A stretch of 64,000 bases of DNA from Flammeovirga agarivorans (GTDB taxonomy: Bacteria > Bacteroidota > Bacteroidia > Cytophagales > Flammeovirgaceae). Where the stretch lies: NCBI RefSeq assembly GCF_012641475.1, contig NZ_JABAIL010000004.1, positions 558,001-622,000 of the forward strand. The letters are read 5' to 3'. The notes under the pieces were generated by a model that saw only the letters and a program-made list of their open reading frames with translations, searched no databases and was not told the DNA's origin. A program made the translations under genes and the position numbers. This document shows, piece after piece, positions 1 through 7,583 of this stretch. The stretch's first letter is position 1. The number at the start of each line of letters is the position of its first letter.

Positions 1-299
1 TACCATTTGATGTAAATCATATGATTAAAGAGTCTATCAGAAAGACTAACCGTGTAATTTTTGCTGATGAAGATATGCCAGGTGGTACTACAGGGTATCT
101 GATGCAAAAAGTGATTGATGAACAACAGTCATTTGATTTATTAGATTCTAGTCCAGTTTGTATTGCTGCTCGTCCTCATCGACCTGCTTACTCAACAGAC
201 GGAGATTATTTCTCTAAACCAAACGCAGAAGATATATTTGAAGCTGCATATAATATTATGAATGAAGTAGATCCAGTTACATTCCCTGAGATTTATTAA
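1..299 (+). CDS. 2-oxoacid dehydrogenase E1 component, beta-type C-terminal end (partial)
   Basis: The reading frame is open from the left edge (codons from base 3 read PFDVNH before the first ATG at 21), so this is the 3' end of a longer gene. The visible part is the transketolase C-terminal fold of a pyruvate or branched-chain 2-oxoacid dehydrogenase E1 beta chain: it shows the VIFADEDMPGG-like strand, then RPHRPAYSTDGDYFSKPN, which is typical of the Bacteroidota enzymes in which E1 alpha and beta are fused in one chain of about 800 residues. The enzyme decarboxylates a 2-oxoacid with thiamine diphosphate and passes the acyl group to lipoyl-E2. Which 2-oxoacid is used cannot be told from this fragment. 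A strong terminator follows 21 bases after the stop. Confidence 0.82.
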   Translation, partial: PFDVNHMIKESIRKTNRVIFADEDMPGGTTGYLMQKVIDEQQSFDLLDSSPVCIAARPHRPAYSTDGDYFSKPNAEDIFEAAYNIMNEVDPVTFPEIY

Positions 300-320
300 T
301 AGATATTCAATAACTAAAAA

Positions 321-355
321 AGAGAGTGATTCATAGTGAATCACTCTCTTTTTTT
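321..355 (+). terminator. Intrinsic terminator of the E1 gene
   Basis: A perfect 13-bp stem (321-333 with 337-349) with a 3-nt loop is followed by a run of six T. It lies just after the E1 stop codon at 299 and ends plus-strand transcription. Confidence 0.85.
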
Positions 356-357
356 AT

Positions 358-385
358 AAAAAAACCACCTCAATTGAGATGGTTT
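358..385 (-). terminator. Probable terminator of the menA-xse-permease operon
   Basis: A 10-bp stem (362-371 with 376-385, one G-U pair) is followed on the minus strand by seven T (364-358). It is the first hairpin with a T-run downstream of the permease stop at 523, although 137 bases separate them. It sits back to back with the plus-strand terminator at 321-355. Confidence 0.55.
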
Positions 386-522
386 CTTAGAAAATAACTT
401 GCTGCATTTCGAGGGAGTTCCTCACAAGTTAATCTCAGTACAAATTTTATAATTTTTATCTTTTTCTACAAGTGATAGAAAGATCAAATTGTTTGAATTC
501 TACATCTTTAAGATAAATTCAC

Positions 523-1761
523 CTAATTAAATTTTATAGATTTTATTGGTGAGATACCTAAAACTATAGAAGTAGGTATTAGAAGCCCTACTGAAGTTAA
601 TAATATCACAGTTAAATTCACAAATAGAATCGTATCCCAATGGAAACTAAATGGAACATAATCCAAATAATAAGTAGATGCTTCCAGTGGAATTAATTTG
701 AAATTCAATTGTAAAACACCGAAACCTAAACTGATTAGGTTTCCGATAATCATCCCTTTTACAGCCATTCTTATCCCATCATAAATAAAGATCTTTTGGA
801 GTAAATTGTTAGTCGCTCCAAGGGCTTTAAAAGTACCAATCATCGCTGTTCTTTCCATGATGAGAATCAACATAATGGAGATCACATTAAATATGGCAAC
901 ACTGATAATAACAATTAAGAAAATCCAAACATTGTTATACAACATCTGAAACCAATCAAAAAAGTGAGCATATTTATCTTTCACACTTCGCATGATCAGA
1001 TGTACATCCACAAAGTTTTCATCAATCTCCTCTCCAACTGCATCTAATTCATCGAAGTTATCGATAAGAATTTCCATTCCTCCAACTAATGAATCTCCCC
1101 AAGAATTTAGTCTTCTAACTAAATTGATATCACCATAGGCAACTAATTCATCAAAATCTTCCAAACCTGTATTATAGATTCCCGAGACTTTCATTTTCCT
1201 TGCTTTTGGAGGTTGTTGTATGAAATAGACTATAATATCATCTCCTACATTTAAGTTCATTTTCTTTGCCATCACTTGACTGATAACAATATATTTTGAA
1301 CCATTTTTTAAGCTCTCCAAATCAGGAAATTTTCCAGAGACCATATCATTTTCCCAACGACTTATATCATAATCTTTAGATAATCCTTTAATTAGAATAC
1401 CTGAGACCTCGTCATTAGATTTTAAAAGCCCCCATTTATGTGCGTAATTATATACGTTCTTAACCTTAGGCAAGCTGTCCTTCTTTAAATATAGATCGGA
1501 ATTATTTACGTTCACAGGAGGTTCTTCTTTACTCCTGTTCATCGTAAATTTTTCTACATTCATATGACCAACATGAAGAAATAACTTGTCTTCAATTCCT
1601 TCTTTGAAACCATAAAAAATAGAAAAAGCAAGAATTAATGCTCCAACTCCCAAAGCAACACTGCCTATAGCAATCTTAGAAATTAATTTTGTAAAAGAAT
1701 TATTTCGGTGAGCACTTAGCCGTTTAGAAATAAAATAAGGTAGATTTGATGTTCCTTTCAT
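523..1761 (-). CDS. LolC/LolE-like ABC transporter permease (FtsX/MacB fold)
   Basis: The 412-residue protein has the four-helix layout of lipoprotein-releasing permeases: a cytoplasmic start, one membrane helix at about 27-50, a large periplasmic domain (about 51-270), then three helices at about 275-305, 325-350 and 375-405. The N-terminal pattern (ISKRL, then a helix ending GFKEGIEDKLF) and the region around ILIMERTAMIGTFKALGATN match the FtsX/LolC family, in which this cytoplasmic segment couples to the ATPase. By family role it would help move lipoproteins out of the inner membrane. No LolD-type ATPase gene is in the window, so the partner is encoded elsewhere. It is the last gene of the minus-strand operon, 16 bases after xseB. 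Confidence 0.8.
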   Translation of the reverse strand: MKGTSNLPYFISKRLSAHRNNSFTKLISKIAIGSVALGVGALILAFSIFYGFKEGIEDKLFLHVGHMNVEKFTMNRSKEEPPVNVNNSDLYLKKDSLPKVKNVYNYAHKWGLLKSNDEVSGILIKGLSKDYDISRWENDMVSGKFPDLESLKNGSKYIVISQVMAKKMNLNVGDDIIVYFIQQPPKARKMKVSGIYNTGLEDFDELVAYGDINLVRRLNSWGDSLVGGMEILIDNFDELDAVGEEIDENFVDVHLIMRSVKDKYAHFFDWFQMLYNNVWIFLIVIISVAIFNVISIMLILIMERTAMIGTFKALGATNNLLQKIFIYDGIRMAVKGMIIGNLISLGFGVLQLNFKLIPLEASTYYLDYVPFSFHWDTILFVNLTVILLTSVGLLIPTSIVLGISPIKSIKFN

Positions 1762-1777
1762 TTATATAATGAATACA

Positions 1778-1984
1778 TTATTCTTTATCTTCTGAAAAAA
1801 TATCTGTCAGTTCAGATTCAATGGTTCCGAGTTTCTCTTTACACATTTTTACCAACTCTTTTGCTCGTTTAGCCAATTTAGAAAGGTCATCTATAGGCAC
1901 TTCATCTCCATCCAATTTATTCTGAATTTCTTGAAGTTCCTGTAAAGCGGCTTCGTAGGTTATATTTTCTTTTTGCTCTGACAT
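1778..1984 (-). CDS. xseB: Exodeoxyribonuclease VII small subunit
   Basis: The 68-residue acidic helical protein carries the XseB pattern: YEAALQELQEIQNKLDGDEVP, then LAKRAKELVKMCKEKL. XseB binds along the helical arms of XseA to form the single-strand-specific exonuclease VII, which acts in mismatch repair and in clearing damaged ends. I chose the ATG at 1984 (MSEQKEN), because an upstream TTG at 2008 would add eight residues of poor character. The gene lies 47 bases downstream of xseA, as is usual for the pair. Confidence 0.9.
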   Translation of the reverse strand: MSEQKENITYEAALQELQEIQNKLDGDEVPIDDLSKLAKRAKELVKMCKEKLGTIESELTDIFSEDKE

Positions 1985-2031
1985 AAGTAAAATCAATTCG
2001 AGATGCAATTTACAGTCTCTGAATACAATTA

Positions 2032-3402
2032 TTACATTAATTTATCAATTTTCTTAACGATACTCTCAATTCTATGATCTTTTGTCCTTGTTTCTAGTAC
2101 ATCTCCTTCCTTTATAGAATTTGGATCTATTAATCGGCCATTTTTCACAGTCATTGAATAACCTTTTTCTAAAATTCGTTGAGGATCCTTACTTTCGATT
2201 TTAAGGTCAATTAGTTCAATATTTTTCTCTTCAGATGATATTGTAGATTTTATTTCCCTCTCAATACGATATAGATAGTTATCCAATTCCTTCCTACTAT
2301 ATTTTAGTTGACTAGGAAGACTTCTTAAATAATCACTACTTCGGCTTAACTGGTATTGATTTCTATTTAATTGAGAAAATGATTTTTCTTTGATTTTGGA
2401 ATAAGAGAGCTTTAAATGATTTGATTCATTTATAATCCTACTAGAAAATTTAGGAAAAAGCTTTGCCACCTGTAATTCGAAAGAGTATCTATTATCCTCT
2501 ACTAAGTCCTTAATATCGTCACTAATATTATTTAAGAGAATCTCTATATTTTGATCATAGGTATACACTCTATTAATCAAAAATTCTGCTACGGCAGTTG
2601 GCGTCTTCAAATTGAGGAAAGCAACTATATCAGCAATTGTTTCATCTTTTTCATGCCCTATCCCTGTTATCACAGGAATCGATGCTTTTGATATTTCTTT
2701 TCCTATTTCATATTGATCAAAAGCATACAAATCCATCTTTGCACCACCGCCTCTTATAATGATTATTGCATCATAATCTTCATTCGAAAGTTGAATTTTC
2801 TTCAATTGCTCAATAAGCATAGAAGTCGCTTTATCACCTTGAACTGCAGTTTCAAATAGGTCAATCTTAAATTTGTATCCTTGCTGGTTGTTCTTTAATT
2901 GATGCATGAAGTCTTCATATCCTGCAGCAATAGCAGAAGAAATTATTGCTAATCTTTGAGGCACAATAGGTAATTTCAACTTTCCTTGAAGCTCAACCTT
3001 ACCCTCCTTATATAGTTTTTCAATGGCAAGCTTTCTCTTTCTCTCTAATTCTCCAATAGTATAACTATCATCGAGATCTAAAATATTTAAGGAAAGCCCA
3101 TATACGTTATGAAAAGATATTTCTACTTCAGCTATAATTTCAGCTCCTTGTTTTAAAACCTGAAAAAGTAACTCCCCTAAACGATGTTCAAATACTTGAT
3201 ATTCTCCTTTCCAAATTGTGGCTCTAGATTTTGCAACAATCATATCACCCTCTTTTTCTACAAATTCGAGATATACATGCCCCGAACGGAAATTTAATTG
3301 TGCAATTTCTGCCTTAATCCAAAAAGCACCTGAAACTTTGTTAAGGTGCTTTCCAATACTAGTATTTAATTTCGTCAGAGAAAATACTTTTTTACCACTC
3401 AT
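2032..3402 (-). CDS. xseA: Exodeoxyribonuclease VII large subunit
   Basis: At 456 residues this is of normal XseA length. An OB-fold DNA-binding domain occupies about residues 5-100 (GAFWIKAEIAQLNFRSGHVY). The catalytic domain follows, with the typical stretches IISSAIAAGYEDF, IIIIRGGGAKMDL, VITGIGHEKDETIADIVA and KTPTAVAEFLI, then long helical arms and a C-terminal LEKGYSMT strand. It cuts single-stranded DNA from either end to oligonucleotides, together with XseB encoded next. Its start overlaps the end of the upstream TPR gene by 11 bases, which suggests coupled translation. Confidence 0.95.
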   Translation of the reverse strand: MSGKKVFSLTKLNTSIGKHLNKVSGAFWIKAEIAQLNFRSGHVYLEFVEKEGDMIVAKSRATIWKGEYQVFEHRLGELLFQVLKQGAEIIAEVEISFHNVYGLSLNILDLDDSYTIGELERKRKLAIEKLYKEGKVELQGKLKLPIVPQRLAIISSAIAAGYEDFMHQLKNNQQGYKFKIDLFETAVQGDKATSMLIEQLKKIQLSNEDYDAIIIIRGGGAKMDLYAFDQYEIGKEISKASIPVITGIGHEKDETIADIVAFLNLKTPTAVAEFLINRVYTYDQNIEILLNNISDDIKDLVEDNRYSFELQVAKLFPKFSSRIINESNHLKLSYSKIKEKSFSQLNRNQYQLSRSSDYLRSLPSQLKYSRKELDNYLYRIEREIKSTISSEEKNIELIDLKIESKDPQRILEKGYSMTVKNGRLIDPNSIKEGDVLETRTKDHRIESIVKKIDKLM

Positions 3403-3727
3403 CGTCGTCTTCTAATTGAAAGTTTGTATAAGCAGTTTGAAGTTCTTTCAAGGCATGCTGATCGTTTACTTTCTTACAGATTTCTAAGCCTTTTACGTAT
3501 ACAGCTTCAGCCTCTTCTGATTGACCGTTTTCAGCAAAAGCTCTAGCGGCATGGTAATATGTACCAGCATACTCTTCATGATCTTTTAGTAAGATCTTAT
3601 AATATTCTAAAGCCTTATCCCAATCTTCATCAGAAGCATATTCAGTGGCAATACCATATATTATAAAAGGATCGTTAGGGTCCTCTTTATAGAAGTCAAA
3701 CAATTGATCTAATCTTTGCTGATTCAT
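3392..3727 (-). CDS. Small tetratricopeptide-repeat protein
   Basis: The 111-residue protein consists of about three TPR helix pairs: DPFIIYGIATEYASDEDWDKAL, then YAGTYYHAARAFAENGQSEEAE, then the KVNDQHALKEL helix. There is no signal peptide or membrane helix, so it is cytoplasmic and probably a protein-binding adaptor. It lies between menA (12 bases upstream) and xseA (11-base overlap). The partner is unknown, and nothing in the sequence links it directly to menaquinone synthesis or DNA repair. Confidence 0.8.
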   Translation of the reverse strand: MNQQRLDQLFDFYKEDPNDPFIIYGIATEYASDEDWDKALEYYKILLKDHEEYAGTYYHAARAFAENGQSEEAEAVYVKGLEICKKVNDQHALKELQTAYTNFQLEDDDEW

Positions 3728-3739
3728 TTTTGATCTAAA

Positions 3740-4657
3740 TTAAAAAGGTAAGCTAATGTAGTTTGGTAAAACCTGTCCAATTCCAAAAGTCAAAGAAAAC
3801 AAAAGAGAAGTCATTGCCATTTGTTTTAAATATGGGTCAAGCTCTGCAGGTTGTGTCAGTTTAGTAACAGCCCAACCATTTTTTCTCAACAATGGAAAAG
3901 TAAGTACAAATAACCATTGGAACGGAGAAAAATAATTGAGATAAACATAAACTAAACCACAAATCATAGCCCCAAATAATAGTACCCAATGATACATTAC
4001 TGCTGCTTTTCGTCCTATCCTTACAGGAACTGATTTCTTTCCTGCTTTTATATCAGATTCTATATCCCTGATATTATTCACATTCAATACTGCAACTGCC
4101 AACATACCACAAGAAGTAGCAGGAAATATTAATGATAGGTCAAATGTTTTCACCTGTAAATAATAACTACCAATAACACCTACCCAACCAAAAAATATCA
4201 TTACGCTTAAATCACCAAGTCCAGCATAACCGTAAGGTTTTTTTCCAGCAGTATAAGTTATCGCTGCTATGATAGATAAAATACCTAATCCTAGGAATGA
4301 TAAAAATTCTTCCCAGCTAGTAAGACTTATATATAATAGATAAAGACCACTCAATAGTGAAAGAGCACTAAAGAGAATTACAGCTGCTTTCATTGCACCT
4401 AAAGTAATTTGTCCACTTTGTACAGCTCTTTGTGGTCCTTCTCTTTCTTCATGATCTGCACCATGTATTGAATCACCATAATCGTTTGCTAAGTTGGATA
4501 GTATTTGTAATAATACAGTTGTTAGTATAGTAAAGCCTAATATCTTATTACTAAAAAAATCCTCTAATGATCTAAAAGCTAAAAAGTTACCTAATATAAT
4601 GCTAGATAAAGCTAGCGGTAGAGTTCTTAATCTAAATGCCTGAATCCAAGCTTTCAT
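3740..4657 (-). CDS. menA: 1,4-dihydroxy-2-naphthoate polyprenyltransferase
   Basis: The 305-residue membrane protein belongs to the UbiA superfamily, with about eight or nine hydrophobic helices. The first aspartate-rich site is visible as NLANDYGD (about residues 55-62) followed by DHEEREGPQRAVQSG. The second is NNIRDIESDIKAGKKSVPVRIG. MenA attaches the polyprenyl side chain to DHNA, making demethylmenaquinone for the respiratory chain. It is the first gene of a five-gene minus-strand operon (menA, TPR, xseA, xseB, permease) and is divergent from the sirtuin gene. Confidence 0.93.
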   Translation of the reverse strand: MKAWIQAFRLRTLPLALSSIILGNFLAFRSLEDFFSNKILGFTILTTVLLQILSNLANDYGDSIHGADHEEREGPQRAVQSGQITLGAMKAAVILFSALSLLSGLYLLYISLTSWEEFLSFLGLGILSIIAAITYTAGKKPYGYAGLGDLSVMIFFGWVGVIGSYYLQVKTFDLSLIFPATSCGMLAVAVLNVNNIRDIESDIKAGKKSVPVRIGRKAAVMYHWVLLFGAMICGLVYVYLNYFSPFQWLFVLTFPLLRKNGWAVTKLTQPAELDPYLKQMAMTSLLFSLTFGIGQVLPNYISLPF

Positions 4658-4754
4658 AAATTCTTAAAATTCTAAGTGTTTTAATTTCTGACAATAATAC
4701 TTTCTTTAAATGACATTTACACATATATTATACAACGTTTAAAAGGAATTTTTC

Positions 4755-5450
4755 ATGAAAAAAAAGAAAATCGTTGTATTAACTGGTGCAGGTATTAGTG
4801 CCGAAAGTGGTATAGCTACATTTAGAGGAAGTGATGGATTATGGGAAGGTCATGATATTATGGATGTTGCCTCTCCTATTGGCTGGGAGAAAAACCCTGA
4901 GTTAGTCCTAGAGTTTTATAATAAAAGACGGGAACAAGGAATAGATGCAGTACCTAACAAAGGTCACCTTACATTAGTTGAATTAGAAAAATATTTTGAT
5001 GTAAAGATCATTACTCAGAATGTAGACCACCTACATGAAAAAGCTGGTTCTTCTTATGTTTTACACCTCCATGGTAAATTATTTGAATCGAGAAGTACTG
5101 CGGATGAGTCATTAATTTACCCAATAGAAGGAACTTCACTCGACATGGGTGATCTCTGTGAAAAAGGAAGTCAATTACGTCCAAATATTGTTTGGTTTGG
5201 AGAAGATGTACCAATGATGGAAAAAGCTATGCAACTTACTTCTGAAGCTGATTACTTCGTAATTGTAGGAACATCATTACAAGTTTATCCTGCTGCAAGC
5301 TTGTTACATTACACTTCAAAAAATTGTAAGTTATTCTTGGTTGATCCAAATATTCCTGAAAATATTAATAAGTCAGAGGTCCATTGTATAAAAGAAAACG
5401 GTACAATTGGGCTCCCTGCTTTAATGGATTATTTCATGAAAATCAGTTAA
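4755..5450 (+). CDS. Sir2-family NAD-dependent protein deacylase lacking zinc cysteines
   Basis: The 231-residue protein has the sirtuin core: the NAD site TGAGISAESGIATFR near the start, the TQNVDHLHEKAGS stretch, the catalytic histidine in HLHGK and the FGEDVP and GTSLQVYPA motifs. It resembles bacterial CobB (class III), which removes acetyl or succinyl groups from lysines. The small zinc module that normally has two CxxC pairs is different. Between HLHGK and LRPNIVWFGE there is only one cysteine (LCEKGS), so a four-cysteine zinc site cannot form. Comparable zinc-less versions seem common in Bacteroidota, from memory. The gene is divergent from menA. Confidence 0.88.
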   Translation: MKKKKIVVLTGAGISAESGIATFRGSDGLWEGHDIMDVASPIGWEKNPELVLEFYNKRREQGIDAVPNKGHLTLVELEKYFDVKIITQNVDHLHEKAGSSYVLHLHGKLFESRSTADESLIYPIEGTSLDMGDLCEKGSQLRPNIVWFGEDVPMMEKAMQLTSEADYFVIVGTSLQVYPAASLLHYTSKNCKLFLVDPNIPENINKSEVHCIKENGTIGLPALMDYFMKIS

Positions 5451-5572
5451 TTCGTATAATTTTTTAAAGAACAAATTGTATAAGTGTACTCATTACGTTA
5501 TAATTACAGTATAAACTCTGTGTATTAACACATTTGTGTATTCCGATTGTATAATTCGAACTAACTGATCCA

Positions 5573-5977
5573 ATGAATGATTTAATAATTAACAAGGAGA
5601 ACAAAAATGCGCAAATCCCACAAATTTGCCTTCAATCAGCTCAAAGAAAAGGAAGCATTATCGGCGAATCTTACCACCCTAATGCACATCAACTTTATAA
5701 TGACATTGTCATGTGGATTGATGACTATTTTATGACAAACCAACATTTTTCTTTAAGCTTTTGTGTTAGCTATTTTGATACTGCATCAAATAAGGGAATT
5801 TATAACATTCTTAAGTGTCTAAAAGATTGGCAATCAAAAGGTAAAACAATATCTATTGTATGGTATGTATCAGAAAGTGATGACGATCTGATCGAAGATA
5901 TTGATGACTTAGCAGAAGATGCTAGTGTACATATCTCTACTATATTATCTGATAAACCACATTCAATTGCTAGCTAA
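5573..5977 (+). CDS. SiaC-like regulatory phosphoprotein (DUF1987)
   Basis: The 134-residue protein resembles SiaC of the SiaABC partner-switching pathway. The key block reads VSYFDTASNKGIYNI, matching the family pattern YFNTSSxK around the phosphorylated threonine, here Thr70 by position. In Pseudomonas the kinase SiaB phosphorylates SiaC at Thr68, the phosphatase SiaA reverses it, and unmodified SiaC binds a diguanylate cyclase. Here the second motif residue pair is diverged (DTAS rather than NTSS). The gene stands alone, about 31 kb from the siaB-siaC pair at 36-37 kb. The AT-rich stretch before it repeats GTATAA several times. Confidence 0.72.
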   Translation: MNDLIINKENKNAQIPQICLQSAQRKGSIIGESYHPNAHQLYNDIVMWIDDYFMTNQHFSLSFCVSYFDTASNKGIYNILKCLKDWQSKGKTISIVWYVSESDDDLIEDIDDLAEDASVHISTILSDKPHSIAS

Positions 5978-6012
5978 GAAATTTATTTTAGTTGTGACAC
6001 TTAGCAAGAAAT

Positions 6013-6048
6013 AAAAAAAGGCTTTTTGATTTAAATCAAAAAGCCTTT
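6013..6048 (-). terminator. Terminator for the 6070-6534 gene
   Basis: A perfect 32-base palindrome (6017-6048, 16-bp arms) is followed on the minus strand by seven T (6019-6013). It starts 22 bases after the stop of the minus-strand gene. The plus-strand side has only a broken T-run, but the stem could also end the siaC-like transcript. Confidence 0.8.
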
Positions 6049-6069
6049 CTACATTTTATATATTAAGTG

Positions 6070-6534
6070 TTATTCTTTCTTTAAAGAGATTACTAAAATT
6101 CTAGCACCAGGTAAAACATTACTAGCTCCCATGATTTTATCACTGTTTGCATAGTAAACATTTGTTCCATCAGATTGTACAACTGATACTGCTTCAGCAA
6201 CAGGTTTATAAATTGGTTTCCCCCCATTGTTAATTGTAACCACTGGGGTTAAAGCTGAATCAGAATTTGATAAAACATTTAATTTATCATCTCCTTCTTT
6301 ATTAAATTTATTTTCAAAAAACTTCGAATATTCTAAATCATATTTCTCTCCATTATTTTCTTTTACTACAATAGATTGAGTATTCTCTAAAATATCATTC
6401 TTCTTTTCGATGTCGTTGATAATTTCCTGAGTCTCATCAGTTAAGAAATCGTAACTATTAAGACCTTGGGCAAAAATATTTGACGAAAAACCGAAAAAAA
6501 TAAAGGCTGAAAATAGAATGTTTTTAATACTCAT
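6070..6534 (-). CDS. Secreted protein of unknown function
   Basis: The 154-residue protein starts with a clear Sec signal peptide (residues 1-22, cut after IFA-Q). The mature part is acidic and polar up to about residue 85. It is followed by a compact C-terminal piece (PVVTINNGGKPIYKPVAEA, then GTNVYYANSDKIMGA) that looks like a small beta-rich domain. I do not recognise the family. It has its own terminator and lies about 100 bases after the FKBP gene on the same strand, so the two could be co-transcribed. The signal peptide argues for the periplasm or cell exterior. Confidence 0.7.
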   Translation of the reverse strand: MSIKNILFSAFIFFGFSSNIFAQGLNSYDFLTDETQEIINDIEKKNDILENTQSIVVKENNGEKYDLEYSKFFENKFNKEGDDKLNVLSNSDSALTPVVTINNGGKPIYKPVAEAVSVVQSDGTNVYYANSDKIMGASNVLPGARILVISLKKE

Positions 6535-6640
6535 AATAGCAGAATTTTAAATGGATGTCTTACACTTATAAACGCGTTTAAGACTAAAAAAGATTCTATA
6601 ACAACCCAAAAAAGTTTAAAAAATTAAATTCATTAACAAT

Positions 6641-7309
6641 TTATTTAGCGTCAAGGACTTCTATGTCAAAATATAAGGTCGAATTTGCTGGAATTGGACC
6701 AACATTTCTAGAGCCATAACCTAACTCTGAAGGGATCATCAACATGGCTCTGGATCCCACTGGAAGATTTAAAACACCTTCATCCCAACCTTTGATCACT
6801 TGGCCTACACCTACTCTAAACGTAAAAGGGCTATTTCGATCTCTTGAACTATCAAACTTTTCACCGTTCTCTAAAAAACCTGAATAGTGTACTACTACTT
6901 CTTGGCCTTTTTGAGGTGTCTCACCTGTACCTTCTTTCAATACTTTTATTCCTAAACCAGAACTTAGAAAATCATAACCAATTTTCTTCTTTTCAACGTT
7001 CCAAGTTTCAATGGCTAATTGAATAAATAATAAATCATTAGCAGTTAGCTTTAATTTTTTATCAAGAGTTAAACCCTTATATGTCAATAAATCGTCTGCT
7101 TTATCAAAGTTGATATCAATTCGTTTAGCTTTTTTCTTTTTACCAAAATAAAAGTATTGCTTATCTGAAACAAATTTAGCACACAAACCCTCAAATCTAG
7201 TATCAGTATAACAATAATTAGCTTTTTCGTCTGTAGGAGGACACTTTTCGCATTGTGCGTTTGCTGTAAAACCATACAGAAGAAAGATAAAACCAATAAA
7301 AAATTTCAT
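6641..7309 (-). CDS. Exported FKBP-type peptidyl-prolyl isomerase
   Basis: The 222-residue protein has a signal peptide (1-18, ending TANA-Q), a cysteine-bearing linker (CEKCPP, then YCYTDTRFEGLCAKF) and a C-terminal FKBP domain from about residue 117. The domain shows VVVHYSGFLENGEKFDSS, then VIKGWDEGVLNLPVGSRA and IPSELGYGSR, with the usual substrate-pocket residues. It would speed folding of proline-containing proteins in the periplasm. The middle part (about 25-110) does not match the common FkpA dimer domain and is unassigned. The four cysteines could form disulfides after export. Confidence 0.87.
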   Translation of the reverse strand: MKFFIGFIFLLYGFTANAQCEKCPPTDEKANYCYTDTRFEGLCAKFVSDKQYFYFGKKKKAKRIDINFDKADDLLTYKGLTLDKKLKLTANDLLFIQLAIETWNVEKKKIGYDFLSSGLGIKVLKEGTGETPQKGQEVVVHYSGFLENGEKFDSSRDRNSPFTFRVGVGQVIKGWDEGVLNLPVGSRAMLMIPSELGYGSRNVGPIPANSTLYFDIEVLDAK

Positions 7310-7583
7310 GTTTAATAATATGATGTTTTGTAAAATTAGATACTATAAAGATAAGAAAGTAGTCCATATATAATAATTATTTGTGTTCAAATTGTACAAA
7401 AATGAACACTCTTAAAAAAGTTTAATAATAGCATCACTAATAGTAAAATAATAGTCAATATACTGTTTATCAATGTTTTACAGTTAATTAATTAACAAAA
7501 ACAATGTATTGGTAAGATTTTAGATTCCATTCTATTAATATTAAGATGTAAATAGTACCTAATTATTAATAAACTTCTATTGA

